Shown one piece after another: positions 8,193-15,457 of a stretch of DNA of 64,000 nucleotides. Each line of letters starts with the position of its first letter. The stretch's first letter is position 1. A program made the translations under genes and the position numbers. The notes under the pieces are model-generated. The model was not told the origin of the DNA. It searched no databases and saw only the letters and a program-made list of their open reading frames with translations. The stretch comes from JACCTH01 sp035281645 (GTDB taxonomy: Bacteria > Actinomycetota > Acidimicrobiia > Spongiisociales > ZC4RG35), in contig DATEDN010000080.1 of assembly GCA_035281645.1 (NCBI GenBank), positions 1-64,000 of the forward strand, in the 5' to 3' direction.

Positions 8193-8236
8193 GAATCGGG
8201 GAACGGTACTTCGAATCGCTACTTCTCCTGGCTGCT

Positions 8237-8370
8237 AACCTTCGGCGAAATCCAACTTCGGCCCTAGACCGCTGGATGGTTCCTCTCGAGCCGTAATCCC
8301 AGCGCAGGTCGGTTCTCCTGAGCCCCCTGCCGCGTGTCGAAGGGGGCCTTTTCTATCCAAGGAGAATGCG
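8237..8370 (+). ncRNA. Probable L10 leader region (rplJL autoregulation)
   Basis: The untranslated stretch before rplJ ends in a terminator-like stem. L10 binding to such a leader controls rplJL in many bacteria. I infer this from position and the hairpin; the kink-turn elements of the L10 leader family were not verified. The upstream boundary is approximate. Confidence 0.5.
8322..8353 (+). terminator. Attenuator hairpin before rplJ
   Basis: gccccct (8322-8328) pairs with agggggc (8341-8347) and is followed by cttttct. This is an intrinsic-terminator shape just upstream of the rplJ ribosome-binding site aaggag (8359-8364), as expected of an attenuator. Confidence 0.7.
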
Positions 8371-8892
8371 ATGCCGCGACCCGAGAAGGTCCAGGCAGTG
8401 ACCGACATCAAGAATTGGTGGGAGAACGCCGAGGCGGTGTTCATTACCGAGTATCGGGGACTGACGGTCGGTCAGATGGCGACTCTTCGGCGCAACCTGA
8501 GAAAGACCGGGGCCGAGTACAAAGTCGTGAAGATGACCCTGGCCAAACTCGCCGTCAACGAGCTCGGAGTGGCCGGCATCGAGGACCAGCTGGTCGGGCC
8601 TACCGGGCTGACATTCGCCAGCGGTGACGCAGCGGCCACCGCCAAGGCACTGCGCGATTTCAGCACCGAGAACGACCGTCTCATCCTCAAGGGAGGGCTC
8701 TTGGGCCCAGTCCTATTGGCCCCTGAACAAGTGGCCCGACTGGCTGCCATCGAACCCCGAGAAGTCCTTCTGGCCAAAATCGCTGGGGCGATGCAAGCGC
8801 CGATGGCAAAGGCGGCCGGGCTCTTCACCTCTTTCACTCGCGACGCCGCCTCGATTTTCGGACAGCTTTTGGACAAGAAATCCGCTGCCTAA
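8371..8892 (+). CDS. rplJ: 50S ribosomal protein L10
   Basis: 173 residues, the uL10 base of the ribosomal stalk that binds L7/L12 dimers. It starts MPRPEKVQAVTDIKNWW and has the conserved EYRGLTVGQMATLRRNLRKTGAEYKVVKMTLAKLA block (continuous over residues 31-65). The C-terminal helix AAGLFTSFTRDAASIFGQLL is where L12 dimers dock. It has a strong ribosome-binding site and is followed 25 nt later by rplL, forming the classic pair. Confidence 0.97.
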   Translation: MPRPEKVQAVTDIKNWWENAEAVFITEYRGLTVGQMATLRRNLRKTGAEYKVVKMTLAKLAVNELGVAGIEDQLVGPTGLTFASGDAAATAKALRDFSTENDRLILKGGLLGPVLLAPEQVARLAAIEPREVLLAKIAGAMQAPMAKAAGLFTSFTRDAASIFGQLLDKKSAA

Positions 8893-8917
8893 TCGCAGCA
8901 AGAACAAGGAGAAGCAC

Positions 8918-9304
8918 ATGGCAACAAAGATGAGCACCCCCGATTTGCTTGAGGTCTTCGAGCAGATGACCGTTCTCGAACTCAAGGAGTTTCTCGATGC
9001 CTTCGAGGACCGCTTCGAGGTGACGGCAGCCGCTCCTGTGGCCGTCGCTGCCCCGGGTGGCGGTGGTGCCGCGGCGCCGGTCGAAGAGGAGAAGGACGAG
9101 TTCACGGTCGTTCTCGCCTCTGCCGGCGACCAAAAGATTCAGGTCATCAAGGAAGTCCGCACTCTCACGAGCCTCGGCCTGCGCGAAGCCAAGGAGCTAG
9201 TCGACAGCGCTCCCAAGCCGGTCTTGGAGAACGTCGACAAGGCGACTGCCGATAAGGCCAAAGCCCAGCTCGAGGGGGCCGGCGCCACCGTCGAACTCCA
9301 ATAG
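8918..9304 (+). CDS. rplL: 50S ribosomal protein L7/L12
   Basis: 128 residues. An N-terminal dimerisation domain (LLEVFEQMTVLELKEFLDAFEDRF) is followed by an Ala/Gly-rich hinge (about 43-58). The factor-binding C-terminal domain has EFTVVLASAGDQKIQVIKEVR and GLREAKELVDSAPK. The open frame runs far upstream in another context, but ATG 8918 with aaggag 8906-8911 is the clear start. It recruits translation factors to the ribosome. Confidence 0.98.
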   Translation: MATKMSTPDLLEVFEQMTVLELKEFLDAFEDRFEVTAAAPVAVAAPGGGGAAAPVEEEKDEFTVVLASAGDQKIQVIKEVRTLTSLGLREAKELVDSAPKPVLENVDKATADKAKAQLEGAGATVELQ

Positions 9305-9307
9305 ATC

Positions 9308-9399
9308 GCCGGGCTGGCGCCCGGCTCTGAGATATCAGATGTCAGATATCAGACCGGCACGCGTCCGATCTGCAGTCTGATGTCTGATGTCTGAAATCT
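9308..9399. repeat. GC hairpin plus family A repeat, copy 2 (bidirectional terminator region)
   Basis: gccgggc/gcccggc (9308-9325) is a GC hairpin just after rplL. Next comes a family A arm pair: gatatcagatgtcagatatc (from 9331) against gtctgatgtctgatgtctg (from 9375). The outer end abuts the pepN stop codon (TAG on the minus strand at 9398-9400). It separates the convergent rplL and pepN. Confidence 0.7.
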
Positions 9400-11938
9400 A
9401 AGAGAAGAACTCTTTTACGGCCTTGGTCTCGCGTTCTCGCATCTCGACGTTGGCCCGCAGGCGTTCCAGGTTCTGAGCCACCGACTTGGCGGCATGGGGG
9501 AGCTTGGCTTCGGCGAAGAAAGCCTCCACCTCCGCTGCGACCTCGGGCCTGGACAGCGCCGGGATTCCTTCGATCGTTCGTCTCTGCGTCATCGTCGGCA
9601 GTTTGACGAAGGTTCCCCACATCTTCCGGAGCTGCTGCCAGGCGGCAACCCCGTGCTGGCGGTTGCCGAGGGTGGCTCCAATCACCCAGGCCGAGTCCTG
9701 AGTGCGGATGCGGCCGTCGAGGCTGGCCTTGACAGTCTCGGTTGCCAATTCCGCCTCGTCGAAACCCGCCAGGGCGTTCAACCAGCGCTGTTGTTCGTGG
9801 GGAGCAGTGGTCTTCTTGTACATGTCGAAAAAGCGCTCGTAATCCGGCTTGCTGCCATGGGCGGCAGTCACGAACAAGGCCGCCCGACAAATCTCGGGAT
9901 CAACCTGTCGAGAGTCGACGAGCATCTCATCGACGAGCTGCCGACATCTATTGATCACGTCCGAGTCGTCCGCCAAGCGGCCCATCGCTCCGATCAACTG
10001 GCCGCGGAGCCGGCGGGTGAGGTCGGTCTCTTCCTTCATGGCTTGCCAGCCGAGACGCTCGTATGTGGGGCCGACCAAACGCGCGACCCAGGCCGAGAAA
10101 GCGGGACGGCCATCGTCGTCGACCAAGTGATGGCTGATCGCAGCGAGACCCCCGAGTACCGCTCCCCAAATCGCCTGCTCGGGCTCTGATTTGTAGGTCT
10201 CGGCGAGGCGTAGGTAGTCGGCGGCCGAGAGCTGCGCGGACTCGACGAAGGCCCAGGCGTCCTCGATGATCGTGAACCTCTCGAGGTCCTCGAGGGAAGG
10301 GAGCTCTTCGACCAAGGCGTCGAGAAGTTCGGGCGAATACAGCACCCGGTAGAAGCCGTGACCGCCGGCGTTGGCGACGGCCAAGTCGATCTCGCCGACA
10401 TCGATGGTCGCTTCCGGCTCGGTCAAGAGGAACTTCTGTTGAAACGTCTTTCCGCCAGCATTCCCTCGCACTTGCATCGGCACTTGCCACAGCGTGTTGT
10501 CGCTCTCATCGGGAATGGTGAAAAAGCGGCGCTGCAAGACCCTCAGGCCCGATCCAGTCTTCGTCACCTCCAGCTGGGGATACCCACGCTGGTAGATCCA
10601 GGTATTCATGATTTCACCGACCGGCTGATCGCTCGCCTCGTTCAATCCGGACCACAAGTCTTCGGTGACCGTATTTCCATAGGCGTGCTTGCGGAGGTAG
10701 TTGCCCACCCCTTGGCGGAATGCATCCTCGCCGATGAACTGTTCGATCATTCGCAGCAGCGAAGATCCCTTGCCGTAGGTGAGGGCATCGAACATCTCGT
10801 TGGCTTCGTCAGGCGAGCCCACCTCGAATTCCACCGGGCGGGTGGCAGCCAGCGCATCGACCCCGAATGCCCACGGTCGATCAAGGGCGGCGAAGGCCAG
10901 CCAGCGTTTCCACTCTGGCTTCATCGCATCGGTGGCCTTGAACTCCATGAAGGAGGCGAAAGCTTCGTTGAGCCAGATTCCATCCCACCATTTCATGGTC
11001 ACGAGGTCGCCAAACCACATGTGGGCCAGCTCGTGACCGATCACGTCGAGCACGCGAAGCAACTCCGCCTGTGAGGCGGTGGCAGTGTCGAGGAGTAAAG
11101 CGGTTTCCCGATAGGTGATCAATCCGAGGTTCTCCATCGCTCCGAAAGCGAAATCGGGGATGGCGATGTGGTCGATCTTGAGGCCCGGATATGGGATCTC
11201 GTAGTAGTCGCGCAAGTAGCGGAAGCAGAATTGGGCACATTCGAGAGCAAAACCGGTCAACTCCAGCTTTCCACGGGGAGCGATGATTCGCACCGGCACA
11301 CCGTCGACGTCGACGGGTTCGGTGGCCTCAAAAGGACCCACGGCAAAGGCAACCAGGTAGGTCGACATCTTCATCGTGTCGGCGAAGCGCACGGCAACCT
11401 TGCCGTCGCCGCTCTTTTCTCTTGCTACCTCGGGGCCATTGGAGACCGCCATGAGATCCTCGGGAACGACCAGGGTGACACCGAAAACGGCTTTGAGGTC
11501 GGGCTCGTCCCAGCACGGAAACGCCCGGCGGGCGTCAGTCGCCTCGAACTGGGTAGTGGCAATTGCCTGCTCCTGGCCGTCCACGTCCGTGAAGGTCGAC
11601 TTGTAGAAACCGACCAGCTGATCGTTGAGGAGGCCGGTGAACTCCAAGAGGAGCTCGGCTGGTCCCGCCCCGACTGTCTGGTCGAAGGCGAGGCCCGCCC
11701 GCTGATTTTCGCGTTCGTAGGACACGGTGGCCTCGAAAGACAGGCCTTCCCGTCGTAGCTCTGCGCGCTGGATCTCAATTTCGTGAGAATTGAGCACGAT
11801 CTGATCGATGGGTTCGAGCACCTCCACCGCGATCGTTTCGGAGCCGGAGAAGGTGGCGGAGCCGAGGTCGGGAACGAGCTCGATGTCGTACCGAGAGGGA
11901 ATGACCTCTCGCGGCAACCGGTAGGGATTTTCTGCCAT
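9398..11938 (-). CDS. pepN: Aminopeptidase N (M1 family zinc metallopeptidase)
   Basis: 846 residues, the usual length for actinobacterial PepN. It removes N-terminal residues from peptides in the cytosol. The exopeptidase motif GAMEN is at 266-270. The zinc site is HELAH at 302-306 with the second glutamate in NEAF (E325). An ERAP1-like C-terminal helical domain follows. No signal peptide is seen. The start ATG 11938 has no ribosome-binding site but is preceded exactly by TAACAT plus six bases, suggesting a leaderless mRNA. Convergent with rplL across a family A repeat. Confidence 0.95.
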   Translation of the reverse strand: MAENPYRLPREVIPSRYDIELVPDLGSATFSGSETIAVEVLEPIDQIVLNSHEIEIQRAELRREGLSFEATVSYERENQRAGLAFDQTVGAGPAELLLEFTGLLNDQLVGFYKSTFTDVDGQEQAIATTQFEATDARRAFPCWDEPDLKAVFGVTLVVPEDLMAVSNGPEVAREKSGDGKVAVRFADTMKMSTYLVAFAVGPFEATEPVDVDGVPVRIIAPRGKLELTGFALECAQFCFRYLRDYYEIPYPGLKIDHIAIPDFAFGAMENLGLITYRETALLLDTATASQAELLRVLDVIGHELAHMWFGDLVTMKWWDGIWLNEAFASFMEFKATDAMKPEWKRWLAFAALDRPWAFGVDALAATRPVEFEVGSPDEANEMFDALTYGKGSSLLRMIEQFIGEDAFRQGVGNYLRKHAYGNTVTEDLWSGLNEASDQPVGEIMNTWIYQRGYPQLEVTKTGSGLRVLQRRFFTIPDESDNTLWQVPMQVRGNAGGKTFQQKFLLTEPEATIDVGEIDLAVANAGGHGFYRVLYSPELLDALVEELPSLEDLERFTIIEDAWAFVESAQLSAADYLRLAETYKSEPEQAIWGAVLGGLAAISHHLVDDDGRPAFSAWVARLVGPTYERLGWQAMKEETDLTRRLRGQLIGAMGRLADDSDVINRCRQLVDEMLVDSRQVDPEICRAALFVTAAHGSKPDYERFFDMYKKTTAPHEQQRWLNALAGFDEAELATETVKASLDGRIRTQDSAWVIGATLGNRQHGVAAWQQLRKMWGTFVKLPTMTQRRTIEGIPALSRPEVAAEVEAFFAEAKLPHAAKSVAQNLERLRANVEMRERETKAVKEFFS

Positions 11939-11944
11939 GGGCCG

Positions 11945-11950
11945 ATGTTA
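11945..11950 (-). promoter_or_regulatory. -10 box, leaderless pepN
   Basis: TAACAT on the minus strand lies exactly six bases before the pepN ATG, so transcription would begin at or next to the A of ATG. Confidence 0.5.
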
Positions 11951-11967
11951 GGAGGCGACCTTTTGTT

Positions 11968-13368
11968 CTATTCCGCCGCCCAGTCGGTATGGAAGTAGGT
12001 CCCACGAGGACCGTCGTTGCGCTCATAGGTATGAGCGCCGAAGAGGTCGCGTTGGGCCTGAATCAGGTTGGCTGGAAGCCGCTCGGACCTGAGCCCGTCA
12101 TAGAAGGCGAGTCCGGTCGAGAGAGCCGGCACCGGGATGCCATCTATGACCGCTCTCGCCACCACTCGTCGCCACGCTTCCTGGCCACCGCCGACAACTT
12201 CGGCGAAATGCTTGTCGAGCAGAAGGTTTGACAGTTCGGGCTGATTTCGAAACCCCCGGGTGATGTCGGAGAGCAGGGCTGCCCTGATTATGCAGCCGCC
12301 CCTCCACAGCGATGCGATCGTTGCCGGATCGAGCGTCCAACCGAGCTCTGCAGATGCCGCCTGGAACAGCATGAATCCCTGGGCGTACCCAACGATCTTG
12401 GTGCAAAGGAGGGCGAGTTCGAGGTCGGACTCTTCGACCCCGGTACCGATCTGGGGACCAAGGAGCAGTTTCGATGCCTCCACTCGCTGATCCTTCATGG
12501 CCGAGAGCGATCGGGCCAAAACCGACTCGGTGATCAGTGTGCTGGGCTGACCGAGATCGAGGGCAGCATCGACTGCCCATCTCCCTGTTCCTTTTTGCGC
12601 CGCCGCGTCAAGCACCTTTTCGATGAGCGGCCCGCCGTCGGTGTCTTCCTTTTCCAGGATGGTGGCCGTGATGTCGATCAAAAAAGAGTTGAGGGGTCCG
12701 CTGCTCCACTGTCGAAAGACGGCTGCGGTTTCGGCGACCGATCGTCCACCGGCGCGAAGCAGGTGATACGCCTCGGCGATAGCCTGCATGTCGGCATACT
12801 CGATGCCGTTGTGGACCATCTTGACGAAGTGACCAGATCCATCCGGGCCGAGCCACGCGCAGCAGGGTTCTCCGTCGACCTGAGCGGCGATTGAACTCAG
12901 TGGTTCGCGTAGGTGCTCCCAGGCGGCCGGGTTGCCACCGGGCATGATCGATGGCCCGTAGCGGGCTCCCAGTTCGCCTCCAGAAATTCCTGCGCCCACG
13001 AAACTGATTCCGGAGGCGGCTGCTGCTTGAACGCGGCGGGTGGTGTCCCGCCAATGACTGTTGCCACCGTCGACGATCACGTCGCCCGGTTCCAACAGCG
13101 GAGCGAGTTCGTCAAGGAGGGCATCTATCGGCGGGCCGGCCTTCACCATCAGGATGATCCGGCGGGGTGCTTCGAGACGGGCGACTAGCGACGCGGGGTC
13201 GGTGGCGGCGTTGAGGTCGTATTCCTGGCCATTCTCGGCTACCAATTGCTCGGCGGTCTTCTGGGTGCGGTTGGCGACGGTTACGCGGTAGCCGTGGCTG
13301 GCAAAGTTGAGGGCCAGGTTCTGGCCCATCACCCCTAGGCCATAGAGCCCAATGTCCTTCGTTGCCAT
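11968..13368 (-). CDS. gnd: 6-phosphogluconate dehydrogenase (decarboxylating)
   Basis: 466 residues. It oxidises 6-phosphogluconate to ribulose 5-phosphate and CO2 in the pentose phosphate pathway. The N-terminal Rossmann motif GLYGLGVMGQNLALN binds NADP. VDGGNSHWRDT and SFVGAGISGGELGAR line the substrate site, and the catalytic Lys/His/Asn lie in GHFVKMVHNGIEYADMQ. The frame extends 100 codons upstream into the transposase, but ATG 13368 with taggag just before it is clearly the start. Its ribosome-binding site is the very edge of an IS110 insertion, and the transposase stop is only 13 bp upstream on the same strand. Confidence 0.95.
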   Translation of the reverse strand: MATKDIGLYGLGVMGQNLALNFASHGYRVTVANRTQKTAEQLVAENGQEYDLNAATDPASLVARLEAPRRIILMVKAGPPIDALLDELAPLLEPGDVIVDGGNSHWRDTTRRVQAAAASGISFVGAGISGGELGARYGPSIMPGGNPAAWEHLREPLSSIAAQVDGEPCCAWLGPDGSGHFVKMVHNGIEYADMQAIAEAYHLLRAGGRSVAETAAVFRQWSSGPLNSFLIDITATILEKEDTDGGPLIEKVLDAAAQKGTGRWAVDAALDLGQPSTLITESVLARSLSAMKDQRVEASKLLLGPQIGTGVEESDLELALLCTKIVGYAQGFMLFQAASAELGWTLDPATIASLWRGGCIIRAALLSDITRGFRNQPELSNLLLDKHFAEVVGGGQEAWRRVVARAVIDGIPVPALSTGLAFYDGLRSERLPANLIQAQRDLFGAHTYERNDGPRGTYFHTDWAAE

Positions 13369-13372
13369 CGTT

Positions 13373-14519
13373 ACTCCTATGTCAAGCGGCCCGGGTTGGG
13401 GCTGCTTGGGATGTGGTGGCCAGTGCGTCTTGGAGCATGGTTCTCTGGATGACGTCTGAAAGTCGTCGTTTGAGGACTCGGAGCGCTTCTCGTTTGGTTT
13501 TGCCGTGGCCGAGGTGTTTGGCAACGAGCATTTGGGCGGGGGGGTAGCAACGGAGCTGGGTGACTGCGATCCGATGGATGGCGGCGTTGGTCTGCCGGTT
13601 GCCTCCTCGGTTGAGCCGGAACCGTTCACGGTTGCTGGTCCAAACCGGGATGGGGGCGGTGCCAGCAAACATGGCGTAGGCGTCTTTAGAGCGGAAGCGG
13701 GTGATGTCGGCCGCTTCCCCGACCAGCTTGGCGGCGGTGAGGGCCCCGCAGCCAGAGAGCTCGAGCAGCGAGGGAACGATCTTTGCTACTCGGACCGCGA
13801 TCTCCCCCTCCAGCCGGTTGGCTTCCTTGGTCAGCTCTCGGATCCGGGCCAGCTCTCGGCGAGCGAGGTCAGCGACCAGTCCTTCCCGGGCCTCGAGCAG
13901 CGCCTCGATCTGCTCGAGGGTTCTGAAGACGTCGAGCGAACCGGCTGGTGGGTCGTAGCCGGGTTCGAGCTCGTGCAGCCGCCAGCGGAGACGGTTCTGC
14001 AAAGCGGTCCGCTCTCTGACCAGCGTCTCCCGATAGTCGACCAGCAGTTTCACCTCTCTTGCGGGGCCGTCCAGTTTCGCCACCGGCAACCCGGGTTCCC
14101 GCAGCGCCGCCCGGGCCACCGCCAAGGCGTCGATGGGGTCGGATTTTCCCCGGGTTCGGGCCGAACGGCGTATCCCCGCCATCATCTTCGGCGCCACCCT
14201 CACTACTAGCTCCCCTGCCGCCAGCAGATCCGCCTCCAAAGCCCGGGAAAGGTGGCGGCAGTCCTCGATCGCCCAGCGGCGCTCCTCCCACTGGGCTGCC
14301 CACCTCAGCGCCCGTAGGTGACCTTCGGAAGTGGCTGCCACCGTTATCGCTCCCAACTGCGCCCCCGCCTGGTCGGCGGCGACGATGGTGTGGGTGCGCT
14401 TGTGGGCATCGGTGCCCAAAACGACCATCATGGTCCTGCTCCCTTCGACTCGGAGGGCGTTACAGGACCGGTCGGTGAGCAAGCCTCAGTCGAGGCCGGA
14501 GGCCAAACTCCTATCAAGC
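13373..14519 (-). mobile_element. IS110-family insertion sequence
   Basis: The transposase is bracketed by near-direct repeats: actcctat-gt-caagc at 13373-13387 and actcctatcaagc at 14507-14519. Treating these as the junctions gives an element of about 1.13 kb. IS110 elements have no long terminal inverted repeats, and none are seen. The right boundary is uncertain, because structured non-coding sequence continues to about 14655. The element lies between the divergent gnd and ppgK, in the interval that should hold both promoters. Confidence 0.7.
13382..14431 (-). CDS. IS110-family transposase (DEDD N-terminal, Tnp_20 C-terminal)
   Basis: 349 residues from ATG 14431. The RuvC-like DEDD domain shows GTDAHKRTH (first Asp), AIEDCRHLSRALEADL and KSDPIDALAVARA (last Asp). 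A coiled middle region leads to the Tnp_20 domain with LSGCGALTAAKLVGEAADI and RFRLNRGGNRQTNAAIHRIA. That domain contributes the Ser nucleophile, probably in VWTSNRERF. These enzymes recombine circular elements into targets, guided in known cases by a structured RNA encoded in the element ends. The reading frame is intact, so the copy may be active. It reads towards gnd. Confidence 0.93.
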   Translation of the reverse strand: MMVVLGTDAHKRTHTIVAADQAGAQLGAITVAATSEGHLRALRWAAQWEERRWAIEDCRHLSRALEADLLAAGELVVRVAPKMMAGIRRSARTRGKSDPIDALAVARAALREPGLPVAKLDGPAREVKLLVDYRETLVRERTALQNRLRWRLHELEPGYDPPAGSLDVFRTLEQIEALLEAREGLVADLARRELARIRELTKEANRLEGEIAVRVAKIVPSLLELSGCGALTAAKLVGEAADITRFRSKDAYAMFAGTAPIPVWTSNRERFRLNRGGNRQTNAAIHRIAVTQLRCYPPAQMLVAKHLGHGKTKREALRVLKRRLSDVIQRTMLQDALATTSQAAPTRAA

Positions 14520-14660
14520 TACGCCGGCCGGTCCGGCGTATCCGAGGAGTCGCAAAACGATGGGAAGCCATCCCAACGGAGGCACCGAGCCTATGAGCGA
14601 ACCCCTCGGACCGGCGGGAGTCTGACACTGACGGCGAGCCTATCCCGATAGTCTCGGGAG
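14432..14660 (-). other. Non-coding end of IS110 and ppgK upstream region (possible bridge RNA)
   Basis: 229 bp without a gene. It holds GC-rich hairpins: acgccgg/ccggcgt (about 14520-14538), gatggg/ccatc (about 14560-14573) and cccga/tcggg next to the ppgK start. IS110 elements encode their guide RNA in the non-coding end next to the transposase start, which is this side. No loop-to-target complementarity was established. Confidence 0.35.
14649..14654 (+). promoter_or_regulatory. -10 box, leaderless ppgK
   Basis: TAGTCT lies exactly six bases before the ppgK ATG at 14661. Confidence 0.5.
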
Positions 14661-15413
14661 ATGGCCGACGCGACCTTGGGCATCGACATTGGCGGATCGG
14701 GGATCAAGGGGAACCTGGTCGACACCGCTACCGGCAAGGTCGTGGCCGACCGATATCGGATTGATACCCCCCAGCCTTCGAAGCCGGATGCAGTGGCCGA
14801 AGTGGTGGGACGGATCGTCAAGCACTTTGAGGTGTCGGAGCCATTCGGATGTACGTTCCCTGCGGTCGTAAAGGGCGGTGTCACTCTCAGCGCCGCCAAT
14901 GTCGACAAGAGCTGGATAGGGACCGATGCCAAAGGGCTCTTCGAGTCGGCGACCGGATTGGAGGTGGTCGTCATCAACGATGCCGACGCCGCCGGAGTGG
15001 GGGAGATGGCCTTTGGCGCTGGGCAGGGGCGGCGGGGAGTGGTGGTCCTGCTCACCCTCGGCTCCGGCATCGGCTCGGCGGTTTTCGTCGATGGAGTTCT
15101 GGTGCCCAATACCGAGTTCGGTCACCTGGAATTGAGGGGCCATTCACCCGTGGAGGACTGGGCAGCGGCCTCGGTCAAGGACGACAAGAACTTGTCTTGG
15201 TCGGCTTGGGCGAAACGAGTCGACCGGGTCTTGAAGCATCTCCAGGCTCTCCTATCACCCGATCTGTTCATCATCGGTGGCGGGGTGTCACGGAAGTGGG
15301 ACGCCTGGGGCCAGCTTCTCTCAGTCGAGGTTGAAACGGTTCCAGCCGCCCTGCGAAACGAAGCCGGCATAGTCGGCGCCGCTCTGGTCGCCTCCCGCAC
15401 CGTTCTTGCGTAA
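14661..15413 (+). CDS. ppgK: Polyphosphate glucokinase
   Basis: 250 residues of the ROK/actinobacterial PpgK type, phosphorylating glucose with polyphosphate (and often ATP). Motifs are the phosphate loop LGIDIGGSGIKG near the N-terminus, GCTFPAVVKGGV, INDADAAGVGEM, the ATP-type loop LLTLGSGIGSAVF, the ROK-like NTEFGHLEL and FIIGGGVSRK. It is divergent from gnd, so glucose entry and the oxidative pentose phosphate branch are encoded side by side. The last three codons (V-L-A) and TAA lie inside a family B repeat. Confidence 0.93.
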   Translation: MADATLGIDIGGSGIKGNLVDTATGKVVADRYRIDTPQPSKPDAVAEVVGRIVKHFEVSEPFGCTFPAVVKGGVTLSAANVDKSWIGTDAKGLFESATGLEVVVINDADAAGVGEMAFGAGQGRRGVVVLLTLGSGIGSAVFVDGVLVPNTEFGHLELRGHSPVEDWAAASVKDDKNLSWSAWAKRVDRVLKHLQALLSPDLFIIGGGVSRKWDAWGQLLSVEVETVPAALRNEAGIVGAALVASRTVLA

Positions 15414-15456
15414 GTCTGCCGCAGAAGAAAACTGCCACGGATTTACGCATGCATGG
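15402..15456. repeat. Family B hairpin repeat, copy 1 (degenerate)
   Basis: Left arm gttcttgcgtaa supplies the end and stop of ppgK. Right arm atttacgcatgcatgg is the diverged complement. It sits between the convergent ppgK and the secreted dehydrogenase gene and probably ends both transcripts. Better copies are at 50811-50863 and 55218-55265. Confidence 0.6.
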
Positions 15457-15457
15457 G

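Noticed and set aside
9305..9330. Strong T-run terminator for rplL
   Set aside because: The GC hairpin exists but no T-run follows, so it was described with the adjoining repeat instead of as a canonical terminator.
13369..13668. 100-codon N-terminal extension of gnd
   Set aside because: It reads through the transposase gene in another frame, and ATG 13368 with a ribosome-binding site matches the family start.
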